A DNA stretch of 64,000 nt from Alteraquisediminimonas sediminicola (GCF_019740335.1 NZ_JAHXZS010000001.1:1-64000); one strand, 5' to 3'. Numbered from the stretch's first letter, positions 25,731-34,720 are shown. Numbers and translations are program-made. The notes: a model not told the origin generated them from the sequence alone.

Positions 25731-26648
25731 ATGGCCGACCAGCCACTTGATCGCGCTACGGTTCAGGTGAGCGAGGCGCGGTATGGTGTTCCGGCGATCG
25801 AGCCATTCTTCGACGAGGCAACCTCGACCATTGCCTATGTCGTATATGATACCGCAAGCAGGCACGCCGCCATTATCGACAGCGTGCTGGACTTTGATCC
25901 CGCTTCGGGTCGCACCTCCTTCTCCTCGGCAGACAAGATGATCGCGTTTGCCGGGGAGAAGGAGCTTGTCATCGACTGGCTGCTAGAAACCCATGTCCAT
26001 GCAGACCATCTGTCCGCCGCGCCCTATCTCCAGCAGAAATTGGGGGGCAAGATCGCCATAGGCGCTGATGTCGTCACAGTGCAGCAGACGTTCGGCAAAT
26101 TGTTCAATGCGGGCCCTGCGTTCAAATGTGATGGCAGCGATTTCGACCGGCTGTTTGCGGATGGCGACAGTTTTAACATCGGTGATATGCAAGTGACGGT
26201 ACTGCATGTGCCGGGCCATACCCCGGCCTGTATCGCTTATGTGATCGGGGATGCGGTGTTCGTTGGCGATACGTTGTTCATGCCGGATTATGGCACTGCG
26301 CGGTGTGATTTTCCGGGCGGCGATGCGCGCAACCTTTATCGCTCGATCTGCCGTATCCTGTCGTTGCCTGCGGAAACGCGCCTGTTCATGTGCCATGATT
26401 ACAAAGCGCCGGAACGCGATTATATTGCGTGGGAAACCACGGTCGATGCGCAGCGCAAAAATAATATCCATATTCATGACGGCGTGACTGAGGATGCGTT
26501 CGTCGCGATGCGTGATGCGCGTGATGCAGGGCTGGCGATGCCGGTGTTGATCCTGCCATCGGTGCAGGTGAATATGCGCGCAGGCCATTTGCCCCCGGCA
26601 GAAGACAATGATGTGCGTTACCTCAAGATTCCGCTGGATGTGCTTTGA
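25731..26648 (+). CDS. Metallo-beta-lactamase-fold hydrolase, Blh/persulfide dioxygenase-like
   Basis: 305 residues. The metal motif THVHADH, then HVPGHTPACIAYV and GDTLFMPDYGTARCDFPGG, with CHDYK near the end, fit the ETHE1/Blh group: a glyoxalase-II-like fold with the mononuclear Fe ligand set (HxHxDH, H, D, H). These oxidise glutathione persulfide to sulfite. Two YeeE/YedE permease halves, a DUF2892 protein and a SulP transporter follow in tight order, the context of bigR-type sulfide detoxification operons. Start ATG 25731 after AAAGGGAC. Its stop overlaps the next start. Confidence 0.88.
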   Translation: MADQPLDRATVQVSEARYGVPAIEPFFDEATSTIAYVVYDTASRHAAIIDSVLDFDPASGRTSFSSADKMIAFAGEKELVIDWLLETHVHADHLSAAPYLQQKLGGKIAIGADVVTVQQTFGKLFNAGPAFKCDGSDFDRLFADGDSFNIGDMQVTVLHVPGHTPACIAYVIGDAVFVGDTLFMPDYGTARCDFPGGDARNLYRSICRILSLPAETRLFMCHDYKAPERDYIAWETTVDAQRKNNIHIHDGVTEDAFVAMRDARDAGLAMPVLILPSVQVNMRAGHLPPAEDNDVRYLKIPLDVL

Positions 26649-27091
26649 TGGAAGCGCTTTTCCCCCAAGCCGAACCGTTGCAAGGCCTGATCGGCGGCCT
26701 GTTGATCGGAGTGGCGGCGGCGATCATGCTGCTGGGTCTGGGGCGGATTGCTGGGGTAAGCGGCATGACCGCGCGCGCGACCGGCATTGGCGGTGGAGCA
26801 ACATCCCGGTTGGTCGCAGCGGCATTTGTGATCGGCCTGCCCTTGGGCGCATGGATCGCGGCTCAGTGCATCGGCCCCATGCACATTGACTTTCCTTCAT
26901 GGCCGGCGTTGATATCGGGCGGGCTGTTGGTCGGTTTTGGCACGCGCATGGGGTCGGGGTGCACCAGCGGTCATGGTGTCTGCGGGATTTCCCGGCTTTC
27001 GCGCCGGTCGATTGTTGCGACGATGTTATTCATGGCGAGCGGTTTTGCGACCGTGGCGATCATGAGGGCGATAGGGTTGCTGGGCGTTTGA
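26648..27091 (+). CDS. YeeE/YedE sulfur-transport protein, half-size (PmpA-like)
   Basis: 147 residues, four to five hydrophobic helices. The signature GFGTRMGSGCTSGHGVCGISRLS carries the Cys pair that in YeeE (TsuA) relays thiosulfate through the membrane. Full-length YeeE has two such repeats; here the second half is the separate gene at 27327, so the pair likely forms a heteromer. ATG overlaps the hydrolase TGA stop (ATGA), showing translational coupling. Confidence 0.88.
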   Translation: MEALFPQAEPLQGLIGGLLIGVAAAIMLLGLGRIAGVSGMTARATGIGGGATSRLVAAAFVIGLPLGAWIAAQCIGPMHIDFPSWPALISGGLLVGFGTRMGSGCTSGHGVCGISRLSRRSIVATMLFMASGFATVAIMRAIGLLGV

Positions 27092-27119
27092 GCTACATGA
27101 TCAAACAGGGAGAGCGCAT

Positions 27120-27320
27120 ATGAAGAATCTCGGTACATTGGATCGCGCGCTGCGCGTGATTGCGGTTGCTGCCATCGTTATTGCCTATGCGACCGGCAAT
27201 CTGACCGGTACGCCCGGCGTGGTATTGTTGTTGATTGCGATTGTGTTGCTGGCAACCGCAGCTATCGGCTTTTGTCCGGCATATCGCCTGATCGGGGCAT
27301 CGACCTGCGATAAGAGCTGA
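27120..27320 (+). CDS. DUF2892 (YgaP-type membrane) protein
   Basis: 66 residues: MKNLGTLDRALRVIAVAAIVIAY..., two transmembrane helices, and a closing GFCPAYRLIGASTC with two Cys. This matches the DUF2892 domain that forms the membrane part of the rhodanese YgaP and commonly stands alone in persulfide operons. It may carry sulfane sulfur at the membrane through the Cys pair (inference). GGGAGAGCGC precedes ATG 27120; the next gene begins 6 bases after its stop. Confidence 0.85.
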   Translation: MKNLGTLDRALRVIAVAAIVIAYATGNLTGTPGVVLLLIAIVLLATAAIGFCPAYRLIGASTCDKS

Positions 27321-27326
27321 CACATT

Positions 27327-27737
27327 GTGCAGCCACTGATTTCTCTTATTGCCGGACTGATATTCGGGGCAGGGCTTGCGGTCGGCGGGATGATCAATCC
27401 TGCGCGGGTGCAGGCCTTTCTCGACCTGTTCGGCCATTGGGACCCGACATTGGCCTTTGTCATGGGTGGTGCAATTCTGCCCATGACGATGGCATGGGTG
27501 ATAAAGGCGCGGCTTGATCGCCCATTGGCGGGCGGGGTGTTCGATCTGCCGGACACGCGCAAGCTTGATCGCCATCTGGCGATAGGTGCGCTGTTATTCG
27601 GTGCAGGCTGGGGTATTGGCGGGCTTTGCCCCGGTCCTGCCATTGCTGATCTGGCACTGGTGCCGGGACCTGCATTATTATTTGTCGCGGCGATGCTGGC
27701 GGGTATGGGCGTGCATCGGCTGACATTAGGGCGGTGA
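27327..27737 (+). CDS. YeeE/YedE sulfur-transport protein, half-size (PmpB-like)
   Basis: 136 residues, four helices. FGAGLAVGGMINPARVQAFLDLFGHWDPTLAFVMGGA and FGAGWGIGGLCPGPAIADL are the second-repeat signature of the YeeE/YedE family, with the conserved Cys in GGLCPGP. It should pair with the protein at 26648 to make a complete thiosulfate/sulfite-type channel. It starts at GTG 27327; no ATG is near. The SulP gene begins one base after its stop. Confidence 0.87.
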   Translation: MQPLISLIAGLIFGAGLAVGGMINPARVQAFLDLFGHWDPTLAFVMGGAILPMTMAWVIKARLDRPLAGGVFDLPDTRKLDRHLAIGALLFGAGWGIGGLCPGPAIADLALVPGPALLFVAAMLAGMGVHRLTLGR

Positions 27738-27738
27738 G

Positions 27739-29511
27739 GTGAGTCTATCCCGCTATTTCCCCATCCTTGAATGGGGCAGGGGTTATCATAAAACGGCGTT
27801 CACCAATGATGTGGTGGCAGCCCTGATCGTCACGATCATGCTGATCCCGCAGAGCCTTGCCTATGCGATGCTGGCAGGATTGCCGCCCGAAGTGGGCCTC
27901 TATGCTTCGATCCTGCCATTGGTCGCTTATGCGATTTTCGGCACCAGTCGCGCGCTTGCGGTCGGGCCGGTGGCGGTGGTGTCCTTGATGACTGCGACCG
28001 CAGCCGGGAATATCGCGGCACAGGGTTCACCTGAATATATGACGGCGGCGATTGCAATGGCGCTGATTTCAGGGCTGATGATGGTGGGGATGGGGCTGTT
28101 GCGGCTTGGCTTTCTTGCCAATTTGCTGTCACATCCGGTGGTGTCCGGTTTTATCACCGCGAGCGGATTGATTATCGCGACCAGCCAATTGAAGTCACTG
28201 CTCGGCATCAATGCGGGCGGGGATACGATGCCCGCACTGTTGGGGTCGCTCTACGCCCATATTGGCCAGACAAACCTGCCGACCCTTATCATCGGCATGA
28301 GCGCCACCCTTTTTCTATTCTGGGTCCGCAAGGGGCTGAAACCATTGCTGGTGCGCCTTGGCCTGCAACCGCGCGTGGCGGAGTTATTGGCCAAGGCAGG
28401 GCCGATTGCGGCAGTGGCGGTGTCGATTTTGGCGGTCGTCAGCCTTGATCTGGAGGGGGCCGGGGTCAAGACCGTGGGGCATATCCCGCAATCTCTGCCG
28501 CCCTTTGCCATGCCGGGGTTCGACCCGGACTTATGGGTCCGATTGCTGGTCCCGGCTTTATTGCTGAGCGTGATCGGTTTTGTCGAATCCGTCTCCGTCG
28601 CCCGGACCTTGGCCGCGCGCAAGCGCCAGCGGATCGTGCCGGATCAGGAATTGATCGGCCTTGGCATGTCCAATCTCGCGTCTGCCGTGTCGGGCGGCTA
28701 TCCCGTGACCGGCGGTTTTGCGCGCTCCGTCGTGAATTTCGATGCGGGGGCCGATACGCCTGCCGCCGGTGCCTTTACCGCCATCGGTATCGCGTTTGCG
28801 GCCCTGTTTATGACTCCATGGCTGTCCCATTTGCCGGTGGCGACATTGGCGGCGACGATTGTGGTCGCGGTGTTAAGTCTCGTCGATCTCAAGACCCCGC
28901 GCATGGTCTGGCATTATGCCAAGGGCGATTTCGCCGCCATGGCCGCGACCGTGCTGGTGACGTTGCTGGCGGGGGTCGAAATCGGGGTGATTGCGGGGGT
29001 GGGGCTGAACCTTGCGCTCTATCTGTATCGTGCCTCGCGCCCTCATGCCGCCATTGTCGGGCGCGTGCCGGGGACCGAGCATTTCCGCAATGTGAAGCGG
29101 TGCGATGTGTTGACCGCGCCGCACCTTCTCAGCATCCGGATTGATGAGAGCCTGACCTATCTCAATGCCGGTTGGCTGGAGGAATTTGTGTTGGAATCCG
29201 TCGCGGCGAGGCCGCAAATGCGCCATCTGATCTTGATGTGTTCGGCAGTGAACACGATTGACGCATCGGCGCTGGAAAGTCTGGAAGCGATCAATCACCG
29301 TCTGGCGGATAGCGGCGTGCGGCTGCATCTGTCCGAGGTGAAAGGTCCGGTGATGGATGCGCTTCAGCACGCGCATCTGTTGAAAGACCTGACCGGGCAT
29401 GTCTATATGTCTCAAAATCAGGCGTTTTCCGAGCTGATCCTCGATAATGGCGACCATGATGGTCGGTTGCGGCCAGAAAATGATCTCTGGCTCGCGCGCG
29501 GGCTGATCTGA
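27739..29511 (+). CDS. SulP-family anion (sulfate) transporter with STAS domain
   Basis: 590 residues. N-terminal VVAALIVTIMLIPQSLAYAMLAGLPPEVGLYASILPL is the SulP signature, followed by about twelve helices and a cytoplasmic STAS domain (HLLSIRIDESLTYLNAGWLEEFVLE to the DASALESLEAINHRLADSGVRLHLSEVKGPV block). It moves sulfate or a related oxyanion and would handle the oxidised product of the persulfide dioxygenase pathway, or import sulfate. GTG 27739 starts one base after the PmpB-like stop. Confidence 0.9.
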   Translation: MSLSRYFPILEWGRGYHKTAFTNDVVAALIVTIMLIPQSLAYAMLAGLPPEVGLYASILPLVAYAIFGTSRALAVGPVAVVSLMTATAAGNIAAQGSPEYMTAAIAMALISGLMMVGMGLLRLGFLANLLSHPVVSGFITASGLIIATSQLKSLLGINAGGDTMPALLGSLYAHIGQTNLPTLIIGMSATLFLFWVRKGLKPLLVRLGLQPRVAELLAKAGPIAAVAVSILAVVSLDLEGAGVKTVGHIPQSLPPFAMPGFDPDLWVRLLVPALLLSVIGFVESVSVARTLAARKRQRIVPDQELIGLGMSNLASAVSGGYPVTGGFARSVVNFDAGADTPAAGAFTAIGIAFAALFMTPWLSHLPVATLAATIVVAVLSLVDLKTPRMVWHYAKGDFAAMAATVLVTLLAGVEIGVIAGVGLNLALYLYRASRPHAAIVGRVPGTEHFRNVKRCDVLTAPHLLSIRIDESLTYLNAGWLEEFVLESVAARPQMRHLILMCSAVNTIDASALESLEAINHRLADSGVRLHLSEVKGPVMDALQHAHLLKDLTGHVYMSQNQAFSELILDNGDHDGRLRPENDLWLARGLI

Positions 29512-29680
29512 ATGTGTTGCGACTGAAACGCGCTGCAAACCCTCTCCCGTCACAGTTTCCTGAACATTGCAGATCGTGATTAACCCGATGTTAGGGGTTC
29601 GCCGTCATAGCTCTCCTAAGTCCAATATCGGACGCCGCTTAACTGGCTGTGCGCCCAATATTGGCGATAGGGAGAATGAA

Positions 29681-29959
29681 ATGCGGTTTTCATTGGCGAT
29701 CCAGCGCATTGACGGACTTGTCGTCGGTCGCGCGCGCCATGTGTTCGGCCCGCCGCCTGCCAATGACAATGGGGCCATGCTGGATGAAGCGGCCCTCGAT
29801 CGCAGCCGTATTTGCAGCGAATTATATGGCGACCACGCGATGGACCATGCGCAGTCATGTGCCAAGCGGGCATTTTTTCTGAATGACATGCGTCGCTATC
29901 GCTGGTGGCTGGATGTGATCCGGTCGCTGGATATGGCGACAGTGACGGCGTCCCATTAA
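29681..29959 (+). CDS. Hypothetical protein (92 aa)
   Basis: 92 residues: MRFSLAIQRIDGLVVGRARHVFGPPPANDNGAMLDEAALDRSRICSELYGDHAMDHAQSCAKR... with a Trp-rich end (YRWWLDVIRSL). No recognised domain. ATG 29681 is preceded by GGGAGAATGAA, a fair ribosome site; the frame is open back to 29567 but without one. It is followed by 86 bases of leader before the GGDEF-EAL start region. The PANDN motif occurs in many small sphingomonad proteins. Confidence 0.55.
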   Translation: MRFSLAIQRIDGLVVGRARHVFGPPPANDNGAMLDEAALDRSRICSELYGDHAMDHAQSCAKRAFFLNDMRRYRWWLDVIRSLDMATVTASH

Positions 29960-30045
29960 GTTCGGTTGCGGCGTTAAAGGTAAAGTAGTTTCAAGCGTAA
30001 AAAGAAGGACTTGACGAAAAGCCTCCTTGTTTGTGGGGGGCGAGA

Positions 30046-30117
30046 ATGAACTGGACTGACTTTGCACAGCTTTTTCCGCATCAACCCCAAGCTCAGAGGC
30101 GAGACTACACCGCTTGA
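30046..30117 (+). other. Short upstream frame with good start signals, overlapping the GGDEF-EAL start
   Basis: ATG 30046 follows a GGGGGGCGAG ribosome site and codes for 23 residues (MNWTDFAQLFPHQPQ...) before TGA. Dropping one T from the T5 run at 30071-30075 would join it as MNWTDFAQLFRINPKL... to the long GGDEF-EAL frame. Either a real frameshift, an assembly indel, or a leader peptide. Confidence 0.5.
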
Positions 30118-32005
30118 TGAGCGCGTGCGTTCGGCGTTGGTGGCGACATTGTTCGGTTCACCTGCATCGCTGATCATCGGCGCAGTGTGCGGCATGCTGA
30201 CGGCCATTTACATCGCGGTCAATTCAGGCAGCATCGCCATCGCCAAGGCTGCGACAGTCTTGTCGATCGTCGCCATCATGCGCGTGTGGACGACGCTGAT
30301 CTTTTCGCGGCAAATTCGCAATGGCTGGGGCGCAAAGTTCACCCATTGGGAACGCCTGTATGAAATCGGGGCGTGGACCTATTCCTTCACTCTTGGCGTA
30401 TTATGCGGGACGACCATCCTTTATACGCAGGATGCCTCCCTGCACACATTGGCCGCCGCCAATGCCATTGGCTATGCGGGCGGTATTTCCAGCCGCAATG
30501 CGGGACGTCCGATGATCGCGATCGGCCAGTTCCTGCTGGTGACGATCCCATTGACTGTATCCTTGATGATGATCGGTTCGGTGACCTATATGATTTTGGC
30601 CGTGACGGTGACCATGTTCATCATCGCCATGATCGGCATCACCCAGCAGACCTATGAGGTGGTGCGCCGCTCCTTTTCAATGGCGCAGGAAAAGAGCGAC
30701 CTTGCCGATCGCATGGAAATTATCGCCCTGACGGATGATCTGACCGGCTTTACCAATCGCTATGGCCTCAATGCCCATATCGAGAGCGTGTTCAGCCAGC
30801 GTGGCGACCGGCCAGTCGCGTTGCTGTGGATGGATATCGACCGGTTCAAGGAAGTGAACGACAGCCTTGGCCATCCGGTCGGCGATCAATTGCTGATCCG
30901 CATTTCCGACAAGATCCGGGCCGTGTTGGGCGACAAGGGGGCGGCGGCGCGATTTGGCGGCGATGAATTTATCGTGATCTGCCCCGATATGGGCATTGAG
31001 GAAGCGGAAATCCTTTCCAATCGCCTGTTGGAAGTGGTGCGGATGCCGACCCATATCGATGGCCATGTCATCAATGTCAGCGGGTCCATCGGCATTGCGG
31101 TTGCGCCTTATCACGGGGTTGAGCCGGATATCGTCATGCGTAATGCGGATATTGCGCTTTATGGCAGCAAGGCCGCAGGCCGCGACCAATCGAGCCTGTT
31201 CGATGCCTCGATGAACCGTGCCTTGATCCGCCGCAAGGAATTGGAAGTCGAACTGCGGGCGGCGATTGAAACCGATCAGCTTGAACTGCATTATCAGCCC
31301 ATCGTCGAAGTCGCGACCCGCAAGATCGTGGCGTTTGAAGCGTTGATCCGTTGGGATCACCCGACGCGCGGGCCGCTACGCCCGTCTGAATTCATCGCGA
31401 TTGCCGAGGAAACCGGGCTGATCATCACATTGGGCAATTGGGTGGTGGGCGAAGCCTGCCGCGCTGCCAGCGCCTGGCCGGAGGATATCAGCGTCGCCGT
31501 CAATATTTCGCCGGTGCAGATGCAGGCGGCAGGCGCATCGCTTGGCGTGATGACCGCGTTGCGCGCGTCGTCGCTAGCCGCCCATCGCCTTGAGCTTGAA
31601 ATTACCGAGACGGCATTGTTGGAAAGCAATGTGCAGGTGCGGGATTTTGTCGCGGCCATTGACGCGGTCGGGATCAAGATGGCGCTGGATGATTTCGGGA
31701 CTGGCTATTCATCTTTGTCCTATCTCCACCAGTATAATTTCAGCAAGATCAAGGTCGATAGCTCGTTCGTCAGCGGTGCGCTGGCGGGTAAGAAATCGGA
31801 TGCGATCATCAAGGCTGTCGCCGAACTGGCCGCAACACTTGATATGAATATCGTTGCGGAAGGGATTGAAACCGAAGAACAAGCCGCATCGGTATTGGGC
31901 GTGGGCTGCGGACAGGGGCAGGGCTATCTGTATGGCGCGGCGATGCCCGCCGAACAGGTGCTGGCTTTGCTGACGGCGCAAGGCCGGTTGGATCAGGCGG
32001 CTTGA
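30062..32005 (+). CDS. Membrane GGDEF-EAL protein (c-di-GMP turnover)
   Basis: About 647 residues: an N-terminal part with around five hydrophobic helices (residues ~35-200), a GGDEF domain with ARFGGDEF intact, and an EAL domain with FEALIRWDHP, EITETAL and LDDFGTGYSSLSYL. Both sites look complete, so it could make and degrade c-di-GMP, with the balance set by the membrane sensor. The long frame begins only at a TTG (30062) without a ribosome site; the natural start is probably ATG 30046 in another frame (see the short-frame entry). It is convergent with an rpfF-like gene. Unlike RpfR it has no evident PAS domain. Confidence 0.88.
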   Translation: MHSFFRINPKLRGETTPLDERVRSALVATLFGSPASLIIGAVCGMLTAIYIAVNSGSIAIAKAATVLSIVAIMRVWTTLIFSRQIRNGWGAKFTHWERLYEIGAWTYSFTLGVLCGTTILYTQDASLHTLAAANAIGYAGGISSRNAGRPMIAIGQFLLVTIPLTVSLMMIGSVTYMILAVTVTMFIIAMIGITQQTYEVVRRSFSMAQEKSDLADRMEIIALTDDLTGFTNRYGLNAHIESVFSQRGDRPVALLWMDIDRFKEVNDSLGHPVGDQLLIRISDKIRAVLGDKGAAARFGGDEFIVICPDMGIEEAEILSNRLLEVVRMPTHIDGHVINVSGSIGIAVAPYHGVEPDIVMRNADIALYGSKAAGRDQSSLFDASMNRALIRRKELEVELRAAIETDQLELHYQPIVEVATRKIVAFEALIRWDHPTRGPLRPSEFIAIAEETGLIITLGNWVVGEACRAASAWPEDISVAVNISPVQMQAAGASLGVMTALRASSLAAHRLELEITETALLESNVQVRDFVAAIDAVGIKMALDDFGTGYSSLSYLHQYNFSKIKVDSSFVSGALAGKKSDAIIKAVAELAATLDMNIVAEGIETEEQAASVLGVGCGQGQGYLYGAAMPAEQVLALLTAQGRLDQAA

Positions 32006-32028
32006 GTTAAATAGGGGCTGAGTTGAAA

Positions 32029-32049
32029 TGGGGAGGTTTGCTCTCCCCC
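32029..32049. terminator. Hairpin between convergent GGDEF-EAL and rpfF-like genes
   Basis: GGGGAG (32030-32035) pairs with CTCCCC (32043-32048) with a 7-base loop between the two convergent stops. There is no clear T-run, so terminator function is tentative. Confidence 0.35.
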
Positions 32050-32063
32050 AAGTCGATATAAGA

Positions 32064-33014
32064 TCAGGCGGCGCTCGCGGTGTTGCGTTCGCCATCTACC
32101 CGGCGGGATTGTGCACCCGCCAGTCGAAGCATCAGTCGCAAATCCTGTTCGCGCAGACGCAGGGCGGATTCCGCCCATATCTCGACAATTTTTTCCAGTT
32201 CGATGAGCGGGATCGGGTTCACGATCCGCATCGCGCGTAACGCGCCGGATTGGCCCACATGGCGGCGGCTGTTCTTGCGGATGAATTCCTGCGTGACTTC
32301 TTTGCCCTTGCCGGGGTCGGCCAGCACGTTGATCAGGCCCCATTCGTGCAGTTTTTCCGCCGAATAGGTGTCGCCGCTCATGATCATTTCTTCGGCATGG
32401 GCGCGACCGATCCGGCGGACGAGCAGGCTATGCGCCCCCATGCCGGGAAACAGGCCGAATGCGGCCTCTGGCAGGCCGAATGACGCGCCGCGTTCCGCGA
32501 TGATGATGTCGAACGACAGCAATGCCTCCAGACCGCCGCCCAGCGCATCGCCCTCGGCAAGGCCGATGGTGATGATCGGCAGATCCAGCGCGTTGATGTT
32601 GCGGTGGAGGATGCGCACGCATGCCCAGCCATAATCGAGTAGCGCCTGCCGGTTCCCGTTGCGGATCAGCGAGACGAACAGTTCAAGGTCGCCGCCATAG
32701 CAAAATACGCCCGGCACCCGCGATCCGAGAACAAGATAGCGCAGGTCCGCTTTATCGGGGCCAAAGCTCGAGCTGATGGCGGCCTGCCATGTCCTGAAAT
32801 CACCAAGCAGTTGCGGCGTAAAACTTGGCCGCCCTGACGGGTTCATAAAGGTCCAGAGAGTCGCCTCTTCTTCGTCATACATGACGTCAAGTTCGTTAAG
32901 CCCAAATAATTCAGGACTGATCGCGAGACGTTTTTTGGCGGCGACCAGTGAAGATTGCTTCAAGGTCGCCATCGGGTCGTGTGTAAACTCATCACCACCA
33001 CGATATTTGTTCAC
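32064..33014 (-). CDS. rpfF: RpfF-like crotonase (DSF-family signal synthase candidate)
   Basis: 316 residues, crotonase fold. The RpfF-like signature is strong: YGGDLELF, then EGDALGGGLEALLSFDIIIAERGASFGLPEAAFGLFPGMGAHSLL and SGDTYSAEKLHEWGLINVL. Glu163 and Glu183 are 20 residues apart, as Glu141/Glu161 are in Xanthomonas RpfF, the dehydratase/thioesterase that makes cis-2-enoic fatty acid signals. It starts at GTG 33014 with AAAGG upstream; ATG 32972 is the alternative. No RpfC or RpfG is nearby, but a c-di-GMP enzyme lies next door, as in the RpfF/RpfR arrangement of Burkholderia. Confidence 0.75.
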   Translation of the reverse strand: MNKYRGGDEFTHDPMATLKQSSLVAAKKRLAISPELFGLNELDVMYDEEEATLWTFMNPSGRPSFTPQLLGDFRTWQAAISSSFGPDKADLRYLVLGSRVPGVFCYGGDLELFVSLIRNGNRQALLDYGWACVRILHRNINALDLPIITIGLAEGDALGGGLEALLSFDIIIAERGASFGLPEAAFGLFPGMGAHSLLVRRIGRAHAEEMIMSGDTYSAEKLHEWGLINVLADPGKGKEVTQEFIRKNSRRHVGQSGALRAMRIVNPIPLIELEKIVEIWAESALRLREQDLRLMLRLAGAQSRRVDGERNTASAA

Positions 33015-33257
33015 GAACTGCGACCTTTCAATGGCTGTGCTGAATCATTGACATAAGTTTAACCATTCCTCAACGAATCTTTGCACTTATCGCGATTTTT
33101 CTCCGCGTAGCGATGCGAATTTTCACCATTTTGGTGGTTATTTTTGGCGGTTTTTCGTTGTTTTCATGGTTAATAATAAATTGGGGAATTCTTCGTTTTT
33201 GTGACCAAAAACACGCATCTGAACAGTGATTTCTCGTTTTTATTTAGGTCCTGCCCC
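33015..33257. other. AT-rich intergenic region upstream of rpfF-like
   Basis: 243 bases, distinctly richer in A/T than the surroundings, with repeated TTTTTGG/TTTTCG runs. No gene is seen. It lies between the rpfF-like start and the 3' end of the regulator, so it should hold the rpfF-like promoter. Confidence 0.5.
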
Positions 33258-34667
33258 CTAGCTATCCGAAAAACCAAAAGGCGCGGTCGTGCGGCGATAG
33301 TCGTCGGGGAGGATCTGGCGCCCAATCGGCGGCTCGGCGCGCGCGGTGCAATTGGAGCGATAGCATAGCCTGCATGTGGCCCCGATGGGCGTGGCGTTTT
33401 CGGGGCTGAGATCCGGGCGGTTCTGGGTGTAGATCAGGCGACCTGCATGTTCGGCGGAGCAGCCCAAGGCTACCGCGCGTTCGACCCGTGGCACGCCGAA
33501 TGCGCCGCCGCCTGCCGTCACGGTGCGGGCGATGGAGAAAAATCGCTGGCCATCCGGTAGCTCCAGCCATTGGGTGACGATCTGATGGGGGGTGCGGAAC
33601 ACCTGATGCACCGACCATAAGGGGCAGCCGCCGCCATGGCGCGCAAAGGGGAAGCCCGCGCCGTCCAGTCGCTTGGACACGTTGCCCGCCGGATCGACGC
33701 GAATGAAGAAGAATGGCACGCGTTCTTCACCCGGCTTTTGCAAGGTCGTGAGCCGGTGCGCCGTCTGTTCAAAGCTGGTGCCGAATTGGCGGGCGAGGGA
33801 TTCCACATCATATTTGCGCGCCTCGACCGCTTTGGCAAAAGCGGAATAGGGCATCAGCAATGCGGCGGCGGCATAATTCGCCAACGCCCGTCGGGTCAGG
33901 CGTTCGCCCGTTTCGCTGCCGAAATTCCCTTCCTGCAACAGCCCGTCCAATTCTTTGCGCATTTCGAGATAGGCAGTCTGGAGCGCGAGCTGGAACATCT
34001 GGCTGGCATTATCCAGTCCGTCATCCAGTAATAACTCCTCGCGGTGACGATCAAGGCGACGGATCGAGCCGAACATCACATCGCTGGGCAGCCGGCGCAC
34101 GCGCAGGCCGTGTCGCTTTTTCAAATGGCCGATCAGCCCGCCATTGTCGGCGACAATCTGGGCCAATCGTTCCGCCACATCGTCGAGCATGGGAAAGCTG
34201 TTGCGCCGTGCCGCGAGAAATCGGCGCGAGTCCGCCGCGGGGTCCTGACCGTCAGTGAGACTGGTCGGGCCGCTCGCATCGCGGTCGGCGAGCGCGAGCT
34301 GTTCCTCGCGATAGGCGGTATACAGCCGCAGCAACGCCTCGGTGATGCCGGGATAATTGGTGGCGACATCGCTTGCCTCCATCGGTGGAATGTCGATGTC
34401 CGCGAAAATCGGGTCCTTGAGGGTAGTCTGGAGCTTTGTGCTGAACTCCACGCCGCCATCCCCGGCCAGCTCCGCCAGATCAAGTCGATAGGTCCGCGCA
34501 AGGCGGAGCAGCATCTCTGCCGTCAAGGGTCGCTGATTGCGTTCCAGCAAGGCGATATAGGACGGAGAAATATCGAGATCCGCGGCCATGTCGGACTGTG
34601 TCAGGCCAAGATCGCGGCGCAAACGGCGCAGGCGAGGGCCAAGATAGACGCTGCGTTCGCGCGGCAT
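33258..34667 (-). CDS. XRE-family regulator with ImmA/IrrE-like and DUF2083 parts (RamB/ScfR-like)
   Basis: 469 residues. The N-terminal helix-turn-helix LGPRLRRLRRDLGLTQSDMAADLDISPSYIALLERNQRPLT (residues ~9-50) is followed by a middle region with LARQFGTSFEQTAHRLTTL of the IrrE-like fold and a Cys-rich end (VALGCSAEHAG, GATCRLCYRSNCTARAEPPIG). This is the RamB/ScfR 'short-chain fatty acyl' regulator architecture, known to control acetate and glyoxylate genes. It is divergent from isocitrate lyase, with 170 bp between them, so control of aceA is very likely. Confidence 0.88.
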   Translation of the reverse strand: MPRERSVYLGPRLRRLRRDLGLTQSDMAADLDISPSYIALLERNQRPLTAEMLLRLARTYRLDLAELAGDGGVEFSTKLQTTLKDPIFADIDIPPMEASDVATNYPGITEALLRLYTAYREEQLALADRDASGPTSLTDGQDPAADSRRFLAARRNSFPMLDDVAERLAQIVADNGGLIGHLKKRHGLRVRRLPSDVMFGSIRRLDRHREELLLDDGLDNASQMFQLALQTAYLEMRKELDGLLQEGNFGSETGERLTRRALANYAAAALLMPYSAFAKAVEARKYDVESLARQFGTSFEQTAHRLTTLQKPGEERVPFFFIRVDPAGNVSKRLDGAGFPFARHGGGCPLWSVHQVFRTPHQIVTQWLELPDGQRFFSIARTVTAGGGAFGVPRVERAVALGCSAEHAGRLIYTQNRPDLSPENATPIGATCRLCYRSNCTARAEPPIGRQILPDDYRRTTAPFGFSDS

Positions 34668-34720
34668 GAGGGGACGTTCTCCTATGTGCGTGTCTCGTCC
34701 TTACAACATGACATAGAATT

